In this document: piece by piece, positions 15,156-25,000 of the stretch | How the letters are laid out: each line of letters starts with the position of its first letter | How positions within the stretch are numbered: the stretch's first letter is position 1 | From: Austwickia sp. | Lineage (GTDB): Bacteria > Actinomycetota > Actinomycetes > Actinomycetales > Dermatophilaceae | Length of the DNA stretch: 64,000 nt | Assembly (NCBI GenBank): GCA_016711265.1 | Contig: JADJTI010000003.1 | Span: forward strand, 114,346-178,345 | Reading direction: 5' to 3' | The notes under the pieces: model-generated | Told to the model about the DNA's origin: nothing | The model's input: only the letters and a program-made list of their open reading frames with translations | Databases searched by the model: none | Made by a program: the position numbers and the translations under genes

Positions 15156-16625
15156 TCACGCCTCGACGACGCTGACCTCGACGACGCCGAGGGCACGGAT
15201 CGGGTCGGCGATCAGCGCGGCGTCGCCGACCACGACGATCGTCCACGCGCCGTCGACGTACCGGCGGTAGGCCTGTGTCAACTGCTCAGGGGTGAGGTCG
15301 GCCATCTGCTGCAGCGTGGTCGTGGTGTGTTCGGTGCTCAGGCCCTCCAATGCCCGCGCCGCGGCTTCATCGGCCAGCGCGTCGGCAGTGGCGTACCGCC
15401 CCGGTGCCGTCTGCCGGACGAAGTCGATGCTGTCCCGAACCTCCGCCTCCCCGAACCCGTCCCGGGCTCGATCCAGGATCTGCAGGAGTTCCGCCAGAGC
15501 GGGGGCGGTCACCTCCGAGCGGACCGATCCGCTGACGACGAACAGGCCGCCGCCGATCCGGGGACGGAAGACGCACCGGATGCCGTAGGTGTAGCCCAGC
15601 TCCTCGCGCAGTACCGTATCGATGCGGGCCTGGGGGGAGCCGCCGACCATGAAGCTCAAGACCGGGTACGGCGCCCAGCCGCCGCTCACCTGCCGGTCCG
15701 GCCCGGCGCACCCCAGGTACAGCTCGCTCTGGACGCTGTCCGGCCGGTCCACGATCACGACGCGGGTGGCATCGTCGGCGCGCACCCCGACCGGCGGCCA
15801 CGGCGGCAGGGTCTGAGACGTCGGCATGGTCGGCATGATCGGCATGATCGGCATGGTCGGCATGATCGGCGTGGTTGGCGCGTGCGGGTCCCCGGCGGGC
15901 GCGGACGGGGCGTTGCCCGGCTCCCACGAACCGAACCAGCGGGCCGCCATCGCGAGCGGGTCGACGACGGCCACGTCCCCCGCGACGATCAGGGTGGCGC
16001 TGCGCGGGTCGAGAATCCGGTGGTGATGGTGGGCGACGTCGTCCCGGGTGAGTTCGGCGATCGTCGGCGGTTCCCCCGCGGTCGCTCGGGAGAAGCGGTC
16101 TTGGTGGTGGTAAAACGTCCGCACGAACTCCAGGGCGGCGCGCTGGCTTGGCAGCGCCCGCTCCTGCTCGATCTCGGCGAGCCGGGTCCGCACGTGCCGG
16201 CGTACTTCGTGCTCGGGGAACGCCGGTTCCAGCAGGGCCTCCCGCATCAGCTCCAGCGCCGCGTCGGCGTTGCGGGCAGGCACGTCCAGCTCGATCACCA
16301 GGCCGCGGTCGCCGACGCCGGCGCCCATCGCGCCCCCGCGTCGTTCGAGCAGCTCGGCCATCTGGTGGGCGGTGTAGCGGTGGCTGCCCTCGTCCAAGCA
16401 GCGGGCCATCAGCGTGCCCACGCCCTCCTGGGCGCGGGGCTCGCTGGCCAGCGGGGCGAGGACGCCGAGTCGCACCGACCAGACCAGCTGGCCGGGGGCG
16501 TGGTAGGCCAGCACGTTCACGCCGTTGTCGAGCACGCCGACCTCGGGGACCGGGAACGCCCACGGGCCGGGCTGGCGCACCCGCGGCCGGCCCGCCGGAG
16601 CAGCGGGCGCTGACGTCTGCGTCAC
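15156..16625 (-). CDS. M16 peptidase-like protein, catalytically inactive subunit
   Basis: A 489-residue M16B-fold protein. The zinc motif HxxEH present in its upstream partner is absent (the equivalent stretch reads GVGTLMARCLDEGSH), so it should not bind catalytic zinc. It retains LREELGYTYGIR near the C-terminus, the Arg/Tyr-type motif that the non-catalytic subunit of M16B heterodimers uses to hold substrate. It contains an IMP/TMP tripeptide run encoded by 9-bp repeats between its two halves. The ATG overlaps the stop of the active subunit by 4 bp, supporting a heterodimer. Confidence 0.88.
   Translation of the reverse strand: MTQTSAPAAPAGRPRVRQPGPWAFPVPEVGVLDNGVNVLAYHAPGQLVWSVRLGVLAPLASEPRAQEGVGTLMARCLDEGSHRYTAHQMAELLERRGGAMGAGVGDRGLVIELDVPARNADAALELMREALLEPAFPEHEVRRHVRTRLAEIEQERALPSQRAALEFVRTFYHHQDRFSRATAGEPPTIAELTRDDVAHHHHRILDPRSATLIVAGDVAVVDPLAMAARWFGSWEPGNAPSAPAGDPHAPTTPIMPTMPIMPIMPTMPTSQTLPPWPPVGVRADDATRVVIVDRPDSVQSELYLGCAGPDRQVSGGWAPYPVLSFMVGGSPQARIDTVLREELGYTYGIRCVFRPRIGGGLFVVSGSVRSEVTAPALAELLQILDRARDGFGEAEVRDSIDFVRQTAPGRYATADALADEAAARALEGLSTEHTTTTLQQMADLTPEQLTQAYRRYVDGAWTIVVVGDAALIADPIRALGVVEVSVVEA
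15823..15876. repeat. 9-bp coding microsatellite in the inactive M16 gene
   Basis: Six copies of GGCAT(G/A)(G/A)TC-type 9-bp units encode a run of Ile-Met-Pro and Thr-Met-Pro tripeptides. The unit is a multiple of three, so copy-number change would lengthen or shorten the linker without breaking the frame. Confidence 0.85.
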
Positions 16626-17899
16626 GTGGCCGCTCCATCCTGTGGGTAGGCGACCACCGCGCGCGCCGACGGCTTCAGCCAGCTCGACGCGGCGGCGGCC
16701 ACGTCGGCCACGGTGATGCTCTGCACCCGGTCCAGCCAGGTGTTCACCCCCGTGGGGTCGCCGTACAGGGTCGCGAACTGGCTCAGGTAGTCCGCTCTCT
16801 CGTCCAACGCCGCCAGCGCCGACAGCCAGGCGCGCTCGGACTGGGCGATCACGGCCTCCAGCTCACCCTCCTGGGGCCCCTGGGCCGCGAACTCCTCCAA
16901 CTGCGCACAGACCAGGTCCTCGACCCGGTCCGGTTCCACCCCGTCGGCCATCTCCAGGGCGATGGTGCCGAGGGAGACCCCGTCGATCAGGCCGGTGGCC
17001 CCGCTGGAGACGCTGTTGCACCACTCGGTCCGGCGGGTGAGCAGTTGTTCCAGCCGGGAGCTGGCCAGCCCCGCCAGCGCGTCCAGCGCACACGAGGCCG
17101 CCAGGAACTCCGTGGTGTCACTGGGCGGCAGCCGGAACCCCAGGTACAACCGTTCCGCCGGGACGTCCTGATCAAGATCGACCCGCACCGGGTGCTCCAG
17201 AGGCGCCAGCGGTGGGGTCGGCGCCGGCTGCTGAACCGGGGCCGCCTCGATGGGCCCGAAGTAGCGTTCGGCGGCCGCGAAGCCCTCCTCGGGGCTCAGG
17301 TCGCCGACGAGGCTCAGCACGGTGTTACCCGGCCGGTAGTACGCGGTGTAGAAGCCGTGGACGTCTTCGAGCGTCGCGGCGTCCAGGTCCTCCATCGAAC
17401 CGATCGTCGGGTGGTGGTAGGGGTGCCCCGGCGGGAACACCGCGCCGTACAGGGCGGTCATCGCCTGCCCGTAGGGCATGTTGTCGTAGCGCTGACGTTT
17501 CTCCTCCTTGACCACGTCCCGCTGGTTGTCCAGGTTCTCCTGCGTGACCGCGTCCAGCAGGTATCCATGCCGGTCGGCTTCCATCCACAGCGCCAGCTCG
17601 TAGGCCCCGGTGGGGACCGTCTCGAAGTAGTTGGTGCGGTCGAACCAGGTGGTGGCGTTGAGCCGGGCGCCGTGGGCCATCAGGGCCGCGAAGTGCTCGC
17701 CACCGGCGACATTGCGCGATCCCTGAAACATCAGGTGCTCGAACAGGTGAGCGAACCCGGTCTTGCCGGGGGCCTCGTGCCGCGACCCCACATTGACCCA
17801 GAGGTTGACAGCTACGTTCGGGACCCGACGGTCCTCGCTGACGATGACCCGTAGGCCGTTGGGCAGGACCCGCTCCACGATCGCGTAGTCCAGAGGCAT
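16622..17899 (-). CDS. M16 family zinc metallopeptidase, active subunit
   Basis: A 425-residue M16B (insulysin/processing-peptidase-like) protease. The inverted zinc motif HLFEHLMFQGS is complete at about residues 51-61, and the distal zinc Glu is expected in the helix NQRDVVKEEKRQRYDN. It lacks the Arg/Tyr substrate motif that the downstream protein has, so the pair are complementary halves of one enzyme. No signal peptide is seen; cytoplasmic action is likely. Substrates are unknown; related proteins process peptides or quality-control targets. Confidence 0.92.
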   Translation of the reverse strand: MPLDYAIVERVLPNGLRVIVSEDRRVPNVAVNLWVNVGSRHEAPGKTGFAHLFEHLMFQGSRNVAGGEHFAALMAHGARLNATTWFDRTNYFETVPTGAYELALWMEADRHGYLLDAVTQENLDNQRDVVKEEKRQRYDNMPYGQAMTALYGAVFPPGHPYHHPTIGSMEDLDAATLEDVHGFYTAYYRPGNTVLSLVGDLSPEEGFAAAERYFGPIEAAPVQQPAPTPPLAPLEHPVRVDLDQDVPAERLYLGFRLPPSDTTEFLAASCALDALAGLASSRLEQLLTRRTEWCNSVSSGATGLIDGVSLGTIALEMADGVEPDRVEDLVCAQLEEFAAQGPQEGELEAVIAQSERAWLSALAALDERADYLSQFATLYGDPTGVNTWLDRVQSITVADVAAAASSWLKPSARAVVAYPQDGAAT

Positions 17900-17924
17900 G
17901 CGGACACCCTACGGCTTCGTCACC

Positions 17925-17952
17925 GGGCCGTGGCGCAGGGGGGCCACGGCCC
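17925..17952 (-). terminator. Terminator after the NADH dehydrogenase gene
   Basis: GGGCCGTGGC (17925-17934) pairs with GCCACGGCCC (17943-17952), a perfect 10-bp stem with an 8-nt loop, 36 bp beyond the minus-strand stop at 17988. It separates the dehydrogenase from the M16 operon. Confidence 0.7.
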
Positions 17953-17987
17953 GGCCGTGTCCGCCGGGCGGCATCGATTCCTGCCGG

Positions 17988-19526
17988 TCAGGTCACTCGC
18001 CCCGGCCGTTCCTCGCCCAAGGAGTCCATGTCCGGCGTCTGCTCCGTGACGTCCTGGACCCCCGCCGGGGGCGGGGGCACCTCCCCACGCAGCAGCGGTC
18101 CACTGATGCCGCTGCCGAACCGTTCGAGAGCCAGCCGTCCCGCCAACTGCTGGCGGGTGGACACCCGCTCGGAGCGGCCGTTCGACACGAACGTGAGCCC
18201 CCACCGCACGAGGGTGCTGACCCGCTGCTTGAAGCCGGCGATGTACAGCAGGTGCAGGCCAAGCCACATCAGCCACGCGATGAACCCCGAGATTCGGATG
18301 GGTCCGACGCTGACCACCGCGTTGAACCGGGAAATCGTGGCCATGCTGCCCTTGTCGAAGTACGCGAACGGCGCGGGCGCCGGCACCGCCGGATCGGCGG
18401 CGACGTCGTACCCGCCGTCGGCCGGGGTCAACCCGGCGCGCTCCTTCGAGGTCTGGACGGCGGTGGGCCGGTGCGGCGGCTGCAACCGGCTCAGGATGCG
18501 ATCCACGGCGTACCGGGCCTCCTGGATGGCCCCTTGGGCCACCCCCGGCACTCCCTCGACGTACGCCATGTCGCCGACGACGAAGATCTCCGGGTGACCC
18601 GGAAGCGTCAGGTCGGGCAGCACCTTGACCCGGCCGGCGCGGTCCAGTTCGACGCCCGTCTGGTCGGCCAGCGTCTCGCCCAACGGGCTGGCCTGAACCC
18701 CGGCCGCCCAGACCTTGCAGTAACACGCGATGAAGTCCTCGCTGCCGTCCCGACGACGCACGCTCACGCCCTCATCAGTGACGTCGGTGACCGTCGTTCC
18801 CAGCTGGACCTCGATGCCCATGTCCTCCATGCAGCGCTGGGCCTTGGTGCCGAGTTGCTCCCCGAACGACTGCAGCAGCCGGTCGGCGCCGTCCAGGAGG
18901 ATCACGCGGGCCTGCGCCGGGTCGATGTGCCGGAACTCGCGGCGCAGCGTGTGGGTGGACAGCTCACGGATCTGCCCGGCCATCTCCACGCCGGTCGGTC
19001 CCGCCCCGACCACGACGAAGGTGAGCAGTCGGTTCACTTCGGCGGGGTCGTCGGCGGCGATTTCGGCGAGCTCGAAGGCCCCGAAGATCCGGGCCCGCAG
19101 CTCCAGCGCGTCGTCCAGCGACTTCATGCCGGGTGCGAAGGTGGCGAACTCGTCGTTCCCGAAGTAGGACTGACCCGCCCCGGCGGCCACGATGAGCGAA
19201 TCGTAGGGCACCTCCAGCTCCTGGTCCTGGCTGCGCGCCCGGACCACCTGGCGGTCCACGTCGATGTCCTCGACCAGTGCCTGGATGACCCGGGCGTTGC
19301 GTTGCCGGCGCAGGATCTCCCGGGTGACCGGCGCGATCTCCCCCTCGGACAGGATGCCGGTGGCCACCTGGTAGAGCAGCGGCTGGAAGAGGTGGTGGGT
19401 GGTGCGGGCGATCACCGTCACCGCGACGGGCTTGCCGCGCAGCGCCTTGGCGGCGAACAAGCCGCCAAAACCCGATCCGATGATCACAACGTGGTGTCGC
19501 TTCGGCCTGTGCAGCGGCAGCCGCAT
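17988..19526 (-). CDS. ndh: Type II NADH:quinone oxidoreductase (NDH-2)
   Basis: A single-subunit, non-proton-pumping NADH dehydrogenase feeding electrons to menaquinone. The FAD-binding VVIIGSGFGGLFAAKAL is at residue 13, the NADH-binding VVVGAGPTGVEMAG near residue 170, and the second FAD motif EIFVVGDMAYV near 315. The C-terminal hydrophobic segment FIAWLMWLGLHLLYIAGF is the membrane-anchoring region typical of actinobacterial Ndh. At 512 residues it has a proline/glycine-rich extension after that segment. It is divergent from the GH13 gene across 245 bp. Confidence 0.93.
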   Translation of the reverse strand: MRLPLHRPKRHHVVIIGSGFGGLFAAKALRGKPVAVTVIARTTHHLFQPLLYQVATGILSEGEIAPVTREILRRQRNARVIQALVEDIDVDRQVVRARSQDQELEVPYDSLIVAAGAGQSYFGNDEFATFAPGMKSLDDALELRARIFGAFELAEIAADDPAEVNRLLTFVVVGAGPTGVEMAGQIRELSTHTLRREFRHIDPAQARVILLDGADRLLQSFGEQLGTKAQRCMEDMGIEVQLGTTVTDVTDEGVSVRRRDGSEDFIACYCKVWAAGVQASPLGETLADQTGVELDRAGRVKVLPDLTLPGHPEIFVVGDMAYVEGVPGVAQGAIQEARYAVDRILSRLQPPHRPTAVQTSKERAGLTPADGGYDVAADPAVPAPAPFAYFDKGSMATISRFNAVVSVGPIRISGFIAWLMWLGLHLLYIAGFKQRVSTLVRWGLTFVSNGRSERVSTRQQLAGRLALERFGSGISGPLLRGEVPPPPAGVQDVTEQTPDMDSLGEERPGRVT

Positions 19527-19771
19527 GGCTCCTCCTCCGTGCGGCGCTCCTGGTCAGCGCTGCGTCGTCATCCTTGGCAACCCGAACCGTGACGGTCCCA
19601 GGCTCTCCTGCGTCTCTGCGCGAGGCTCGCCCCTACCGGTGGGTTACCCCAACTCCCACCCAGCCAATCACGCCCAGGCCAGGGTGCGCGGCACGTCACG
19701 CAAAGCCTCGCGTAGCCTGAACGGAAGTGCTGTCGGCGCGGGGTGTCGCCGGGGAACCAACGTGAGGAACC

Positions 19772-21187
19772 ATGGGCGATCCGAGCCGGTACGACGCCGC
19801 GCCGCGGGTGCTGCTGCGGCACCCGGACTGGGCGGTCAACGCCAGCATGTACCAGATCAATGTCCGCCAGTTCTCCGCCGAGGGAACCTTCGACGCGGCG
19901 GCGGCACAGCTTCCCCGGCTGGCCGACCTCGGGGTGAAGATCCTGTGGTTGATGCCCGTGCACGAGATCGGCGTGCTCAACCGCAAAGGCGTCCTGGGCA
20001 GCCCGTACGCCGTCCGCGATCATTACAGCGTCAATCCGGAGCTGGGCACGTTGGGCTCGTTGCGGGCGTTCGTCGATGCCGCCCATGCCCTGGGGATGTA
20101 CGTGATCCTCGACTGGGTGGCCAATCACACCGCTTGGGATCACGTGCTGACCACGCAGCACCCGCAGTGGTACGCCCGAGACTGGAAGGGTGACTTCTGC
20201 TCCACACCGTGGTGTGCCTGGGAGGACATCATCGACCTGGACTACGCGCACGCCGGACTGCGTCGGTACATGAGCGAGGCGATGTGCCACTGGGTGCGTG
20301 AGGTCGATGTCGACGGGTTTCGCTGCGACGTCGCCGGCTACGTGCCGGTGGACTTCTGGGAGACCGCTCGAGCGGACCTGGAGGCCATCAAGCCGGTGTT
20401 CCTGCTCGCCGAATGGGAGGACCGCGACCTGCACCGGGCGGCTTTCGACGCGACGTACGCCTGGCGCTGGAACGAGCGGCTGCACCAGATCTGCACCCGG
20501 GGTGAGAACCTCGACGATCTGTACGGGTACTACTCGTGGCGGGACAAGGCCTGGCCTCGGGACGCATACCGGTTGATGTTCGTCTCCAACCATGACAAGA
20601 ACGCCTGGGAGGGCACCCAGTTCGAGCAGTTCGGGCCCGGCCTGGAGGCAGCGATGGTGCTGTCCGCGATCGGGGACGGGATGCCCCTGATCTACAACGG
20701 TCAGGAAGCGGGGCACGATCACCGGCTGGCCTTCTTCGAGCGCGACCCCATCCTCTGGCGAGAGCATCCGCACGGCACCATGTACCGCCGGTTGGTGCAT
20801 CTCAAGCTCGTCAACACGGCGCTCTGGAACGGTGCCGCCGGGGCCCCGATGGTCGATGTCGACAACGACCACCACCATCGGGTGTTGTCCTTCGTACGCC
20901 GGCATGCGTCCGGGGACGCGGTGTTCGCTGCGTTCAACTTCTCCCCCGACACCCGCGAGGTCACGTTCGCCGACTCCCCCGGCGAGGACGGCACGGCGCT
21001 GCGTGGTCCCCACCACGGCTGCTACGTCGACCTCGACGACGGCCACCCGGTGCTCGTCGGACCGGGCTGGTCGCTGACCATGCCGCCGTGGACCTACCGG
21101 GTCCTGGTGGCCGGCCGACGTACCGACACCGCTGACTCCCCGCTCACACCGTTCGACGACAGCACAGGACAGCAGAGGTCACCATGA
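19772..21187 (+). CDS. GH13 (alpha-amylase family) glycoside hydrolase
   Basis: A 471-residue intracellular GH13 enzyme; no signal peptide. The four conserved regions are visible: ILDWVANHT, the nucleophile Asp in GFRCDVAGYV, the acid Glu in LLAEWED, and VSNHDKNA. A beta-sandwich C-terminal domain follows (VFAAFNFSPDTREV). The small size and alpha-1,4/1,6 or trehalose-type context cannot be resolved; no other glycogen or trehalose gene is nearby. Its stop overlaps the start of a thioesterase by ATGA, an unusual pairing. Confidence 0.88.
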   Translation: MGDPSRYDAAPRVLLRHPDWAVNASMYQINVRQFSAEGTFDAAAAQLPRLADLGVKILWLMPVHEIGVLNRKGVLGSPYAVRDHYSVNPELGTLGSLRAFVDAAHALGMYVILDWVANHTAWDHVLTTQHPQWYARDWKGDFCSTPWCAWEDIIDLDYAHAGLRRYMSEAMCHWVREVDVDGFRCDVAGYVPVDFWETARADLEAIKPVFLLAEWEDRDLHRAAFDATYAWRWNERLHQICTRGENLDDLYGYYSWRDKAWPRDAYRLMFVSNHDKNAWEGTQFEQFGPGLEAAMVLSAIGDGMPLIYNGQEAGHDHRLAFFERDPILWREHPHGTMYRRLVHLKLVNTALWNGAAGAPMVDVDNDHHHRVLSFVRRHASGDAVFAAFNFSPDTREVTFADSPGEDGTALRGPHHGCYVDLDDGHPVLVGPGWSLTMPPWTYRVLVAGRRTDTADSPLTPFDDSTGQQRSP

Positions 21188-21636
21188 CACGGGTAACGAT
21201 CGATGTCCCCCACGAGGCGCTCACCTTCCAGACCCGGCTCCGGGTCCGGATGTCCGACCTCAACCCCGCCAACCACCTGGGCAACGACGCCCTCGTGCGG
21301 ATGTTCTCCGACGTACGCACCGAGTTCTGGGCTGCCAGCGAGGTCCCCGAACTGGATCCGGACAACCCCTCCGGCGGGCTGGGGATGATCGTGGCCGACA
21401 CCGTGGTGCTGTACCGCGCCGAAGCCCACCTGGGGGACGTGCTGGAGTTCGCGGTGGGCGTCCACGACGTCAACCGGTACGGCGCGGACGTGGTCGCCCG
21501 GATCACCCGGGTGGGCGACGACGCCGTCATCGCCCTCGCCAAGTCGGGTTTCGTGTACTTCGATTACGGCACCGGCTCGGTGAGCGCCCCACCTGCCCTG
21601 TTCACGGAGAAGTTCGGCGGCCCGGCCACCTCGTGA
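21184..21636 (+). CDS. Hotdog-fold acyl-CoA thioesterase (4HBT-like)
   Basis: A 150-residue single hotdog protein. The N-terminal region RLRVRMSDLNPANHLGNDALVRMF fits the 4-hydroxybenzoyl-CoA thioesterase pattern, in which the (D/S)x(N/D)xxxHxxN helix carries the active-site acid. The Asp of MSDLN is the likely catalytic residue. It is coupled by a 4-bp overlap to the GH13 gene, so it is likely made from the same mRNA, but no functional link is apparent. Substrate unknown. Confidence 0.78.
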   Translation: MTRVTIDVPHEALTFQTRLRVRMSDLNPANHLGNDALVRMFSDVRTEFWAASEVPELDPDNPSGGLGMIVADTVVLYRAEAHLGDVLEFAVGVHDVNRYGADVVARITRVGDDAVIALAKSGFVYFDYGTGSVSAPPALFTEKFGGPATS

Positions 21637-21639
21637 CGC

Positions 21640-21820
21640 CTCTCCCAGGCGCCGGCATCGACCCAACCCAGACTCGACCGTCCGCGACATGTCGATTCCG
21701 CACGCTTCCCGCCAGCGAAGAGTCATTTCGGTAGCGACATCCACGGGTTTGCGCAGCAGGATTGACATCTCGGGCCGGCTAACGATGCCGAAGTGACATC
21801 TCACGCGCCCGGTGACGCTG
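21640..21820. other. Gene-free stretch with spaced GAGATGTCA-type repeats, possible old IS end
   Basis: No coding frame is convincing here. On the minus strand GAGATGTCAcTtC (from 21802), GAGATGTCAaTcC (from 21771) and GGATGTCGcTaC (from 21742) recur at about 30-bp steps, with a further ACATGTCG at 21694-21687. Multiple spaced end-repeats are a feature of IS21-type termini, but no transposase is present and the assignment is weak. Confidence 0.3.
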
Positions 21821-21869
21821 ATCATGCCCCGGGCGGCGAGTCCGCCAGGCAGAAACCCCCCCAAACACA

Positions 21870-21903
21870 CTCAGGCTCGGATCCCGAGGGAACCGAGCCT
21901 GAG
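21870..21903. terminator. Bidirectional terminator after the initiator tRNA
   Basis: CTCAGGCTCGG (21870-21880) and CCGAGCCTGAG (21893-21903) make a perfect 11-bp stem with a 12-nt loop. On the plus strand it is followed by CTTTTGT, on the minus strand by TGTGTTT. It ends 6 bp from the tRNA 3' end. Confidence 0.85.
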
Positions 21904-21909
21904 CTTTTG

Positions 21910-21983
21910 TAGCGGGGGCAGGATTTGAACCTGCGACCTCCGGGTTATGAGCCCGGCGAGCTACCGAGCTGCTCCACCCCGCG
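21910..21983 (-). tRNA. Initiator tRNA-fMet (CAT anticodon)
   Basis: A 74-nt cloverleaf without encoded CCA (the following bases are CAA). Initiator features are visible: the 5' CGCGGGG acceptor strand facing CCCCGCT, leaving an unpaired C1-U72 at the top, and three consecutive G-C pairs in the anticodon stem (GGGCTCATAACCC). The T-loop GGTTCAAATCC is standard. U72 in place of the A72 of E. coli is a known actinobacterial form. Confidence 0.95.
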
Positions 21984-22094
21984 TCGGTAGACACCACCAT
22001 ACTCGTCTGCGCCGAGCGGTCCAACTCGGCCGTCCAAGAGACCTGCCGACCTGCAGCGATGCCACAGGTCGGCAGGTCCCCCCGGAGGTTCCCC

Positions 22095-25000
22095 CTAGGG
22101 TCGCGGCGCGAGCCCGGCGGCTGACGCGGCGGCGCTGGCGGCCGGCGACGGAGCAGGCGCCGGAGCAGGCGCCGGCGATGGTGCCGGGGTCAGGGTCACC
22201 GCCCCGCCGGACGGGGAGAGCGCCATGGCACGGTCGAGCGCCTTCTTGAGGTTCTCCTGCGCCTTGCCGTACGCCGCGAAGTCACCCTTGGCCAAGGCCG
22301 TCCGGCCCTCCTGGTAGTACCGCTGGGCCTGCGCCAAGGTCGCCCGCAAGGTCTCGGACTGGGCCGGAGGCTTCTGCCCCGGCGTCGGAGCAGGCGTCGG
22401 GGTGGTGGGGGCCGACGTACCGGTGTCTCCGCCGAACAGCTGGTCCATCGCCGACTTCAGGTCGCTACCCCAGGCCAGCCGGGGACCGTACACAGCGACC
22501 ACGACCTGCAACAACGGGTAGGACTGGGTCTGGGCGCCGCTGACGTAGATCGGCTGGATGTTCAGGACGCCGTTGGACACCGGCAGGGTCAGCAGGTTGC
22601 CGCGCGCCACTCGAGAGTTGTTCTGATTGGAGATGTTCAGGTAGTTGTTCAGCGTTCCGCTACCACGCAGCGCATCGTCGGTGGTCACCGCGGTCGCCGC
22701 GTTGATCTTGTTCTGGATCTGCCCCGGCTCCTCGATCAACGCCTCGTTGGGGATCTTGAGCAGCCGGAGCTTGCCGTAGCCGGCCCGCGGTTTCCCCGCC
22801 TGATCCCCCGCGTCCGCATCCACCGCCAAGAATCCTGACAACAAGTTGCCAGCGCCGCCCAGCGGGGAGAACGTCCCGGTCAGCTGGAACGAGGGAGACT
22901 CCTGGCCGGGCATCGCGATCGACAGATAGTACGGCGGCTGGCTGGAGCGGCTTTCGGCGCCGACCGTCGGGTCCAGGGGCACCTTCCAGTAGTCACCGGC
23001 ACCGAAGAACGAGCCTGCGGACTGCACGTGGTAGCGCGTCAGGAGTTGGCGCTGCACCTTGAACAGGTCCTCGGGGTAGCGCAGATGCGACATCAGCTGG
23101 CCGCTGATCTCCTTCAACGGCTTGACCGTGTTGCCGAAGGCGCCGGTCCAGGCCTTGAGAACGGGTTCCTGTTCGTCCCACGCGTACAGCGTCACCGAGC
23201 CGTCGTAGGCGTCGACGGTCGCCTTGACCGAGTTGCGGATGTAGTTGACCTGCCCCGACACCTCGGTCACGTTCGAGGTGCGCCGGGTCAGCGAGTCCGA
23301 GGTGGACTGCTCCAGCGGCTGCAGCTTGCTGTACGGGTAGTTCGCCGAGGTGGTGTACCCGTCCAGGATCCAGAGCACCCGCCCGTTGACCACCGCCGGG
23401 TAGGCATTGCCGTCCAGGGTGAGCCAAGGCGCCACCCGTTCGACCCGCTCCTTGGGCGTGCGGTAGTCGAGCATCTTGCTGGAGGCGTTGACCTGGTCCG
23501 CGAGCAGGATGTTCACCTCGCGGTACTTGATCGCGTAGGCCATCCGCTGCAGCAAGTTGCCCATCGGCACCCCACCGCTGCCCTGGTAGGTGCTGCGCAC
23601 CTCACCGGAGGACTCGTAGTCCAACTCGCGCGGCGGCGTACCTTCCGGGGCCCCCACGATCGAGTACTCCCGCGACAGCTCACCGAAGTAGATCCGCGGC
23701 TCGTATCGCCCCAGCGGGCCGTCCATTGGCGCCGGGATGCCGCCGGAGAAGAACACCGGACGACCGTCCCCGGCCTTGCGGGTCCCGTAGGCCGCGATCA
23801 CGCCGTACCCGTGGGTGTACACGGTGTAGTTGTTCACCCAGTTCGGCTGCGGGTTCTGCCCCGGGGCCAGCTCGCGGACGGCGATCACGGTGTCCTCTAC
23901 CTTGCCGTTGACCGTGTAGCGGTCCACGTCCAGCACGTCGGGCAACTGGTGATACTGCCGGGGGGCCTGGCCCTGCTTGAACGCCGCCGACACGATGAGC
24001 GGGTCCACGATCCGGATGCCGGGAATTGCCTCGGCGGCCTCTCGGATCTGCTGCTGGGCGTTCTGCTGGGCCTTTTTGTCCGGATACTGCGTCTGTTCGA
24101 CCTTGTCCAGCCCGTACGCCGCCAACGTCGCCTTGATGTTGTGGGCGATGTACTCCTCTTCCAGCGACTGCTCCGAGGGCTTGACCTTGAACTCCTGCAC
24201 AGCCAACGGGTAGATCCCGCCGAAGAGCAGCGAGGTGACCAGCAGCAGCCCCACCGAGATAATCGGCAGCCGCCAGGACGTCGTCCAGATCGTCGCGATG
24301 AACAGGCCGGCACACAGGATCGCCGCGACCGTCAGGATCGCCTTGGTGGGCAACACCGCGTTGACGTCGGTGTAGGTCAGACCGGTGATCCGCTGGCTGT
24401 CCTTGACCGACAACTGGTAGCGGTCGAGCCAGTAGCCGAGCGCCCGCACGATGACGAAGGCCGCCGCCAGCAATGACAGGTGCACCCGGGCCGCCCGGGT
24501 CATCGGTGTGCCCTTGTCGCCGAGCTGCAGGCCGCCGTACACGTAGTGGGTGAACGCGGCCGCGATCAGCGCCAGCACCAGCGCCATCGTCAGAAACGAC
24601 TCCAAGAACTTCAGCCACGGCAGCGTGAACACGAAGAAGCCCACGTCGAGGTTGAACGTCGGGTCCTCGACGCCGAACGGCTGGCGGTTCATGAAGAGCA
24701 GCATCGTTTTCCATTGGCTGGCCGCCGCCATCCCGGCGAACGCACCCAGCACTGCCGGAGCGGCCCACATCGCCACCCGCCGCAGCGGTTCGATCATGGC
24801 GCGGTAGTGATCGAGCACCTGCTGGCGTTGCGTCGTCGGCGCGTACACCGGCCGGGTCCGGTACCCGATGAGCAGGCTCGAGGCCACTAGGGCCCCGACC
24901 ACCACAGCACCGATGAGGAACAGGGCGGCCTGGGTTCCGAGTTGGGTCCAGAACACCCGGTTGAAGCCGACGCTCTCGTACCACCAGATCTCGGTGATCC

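Noticed and set aside
16148..17854. A 568-codon open frame opposite the M16 genes
   Set aside because: Mirrors the high-GC coding pattern of the M16 pair, is proline/arginine rich and shows no domain.
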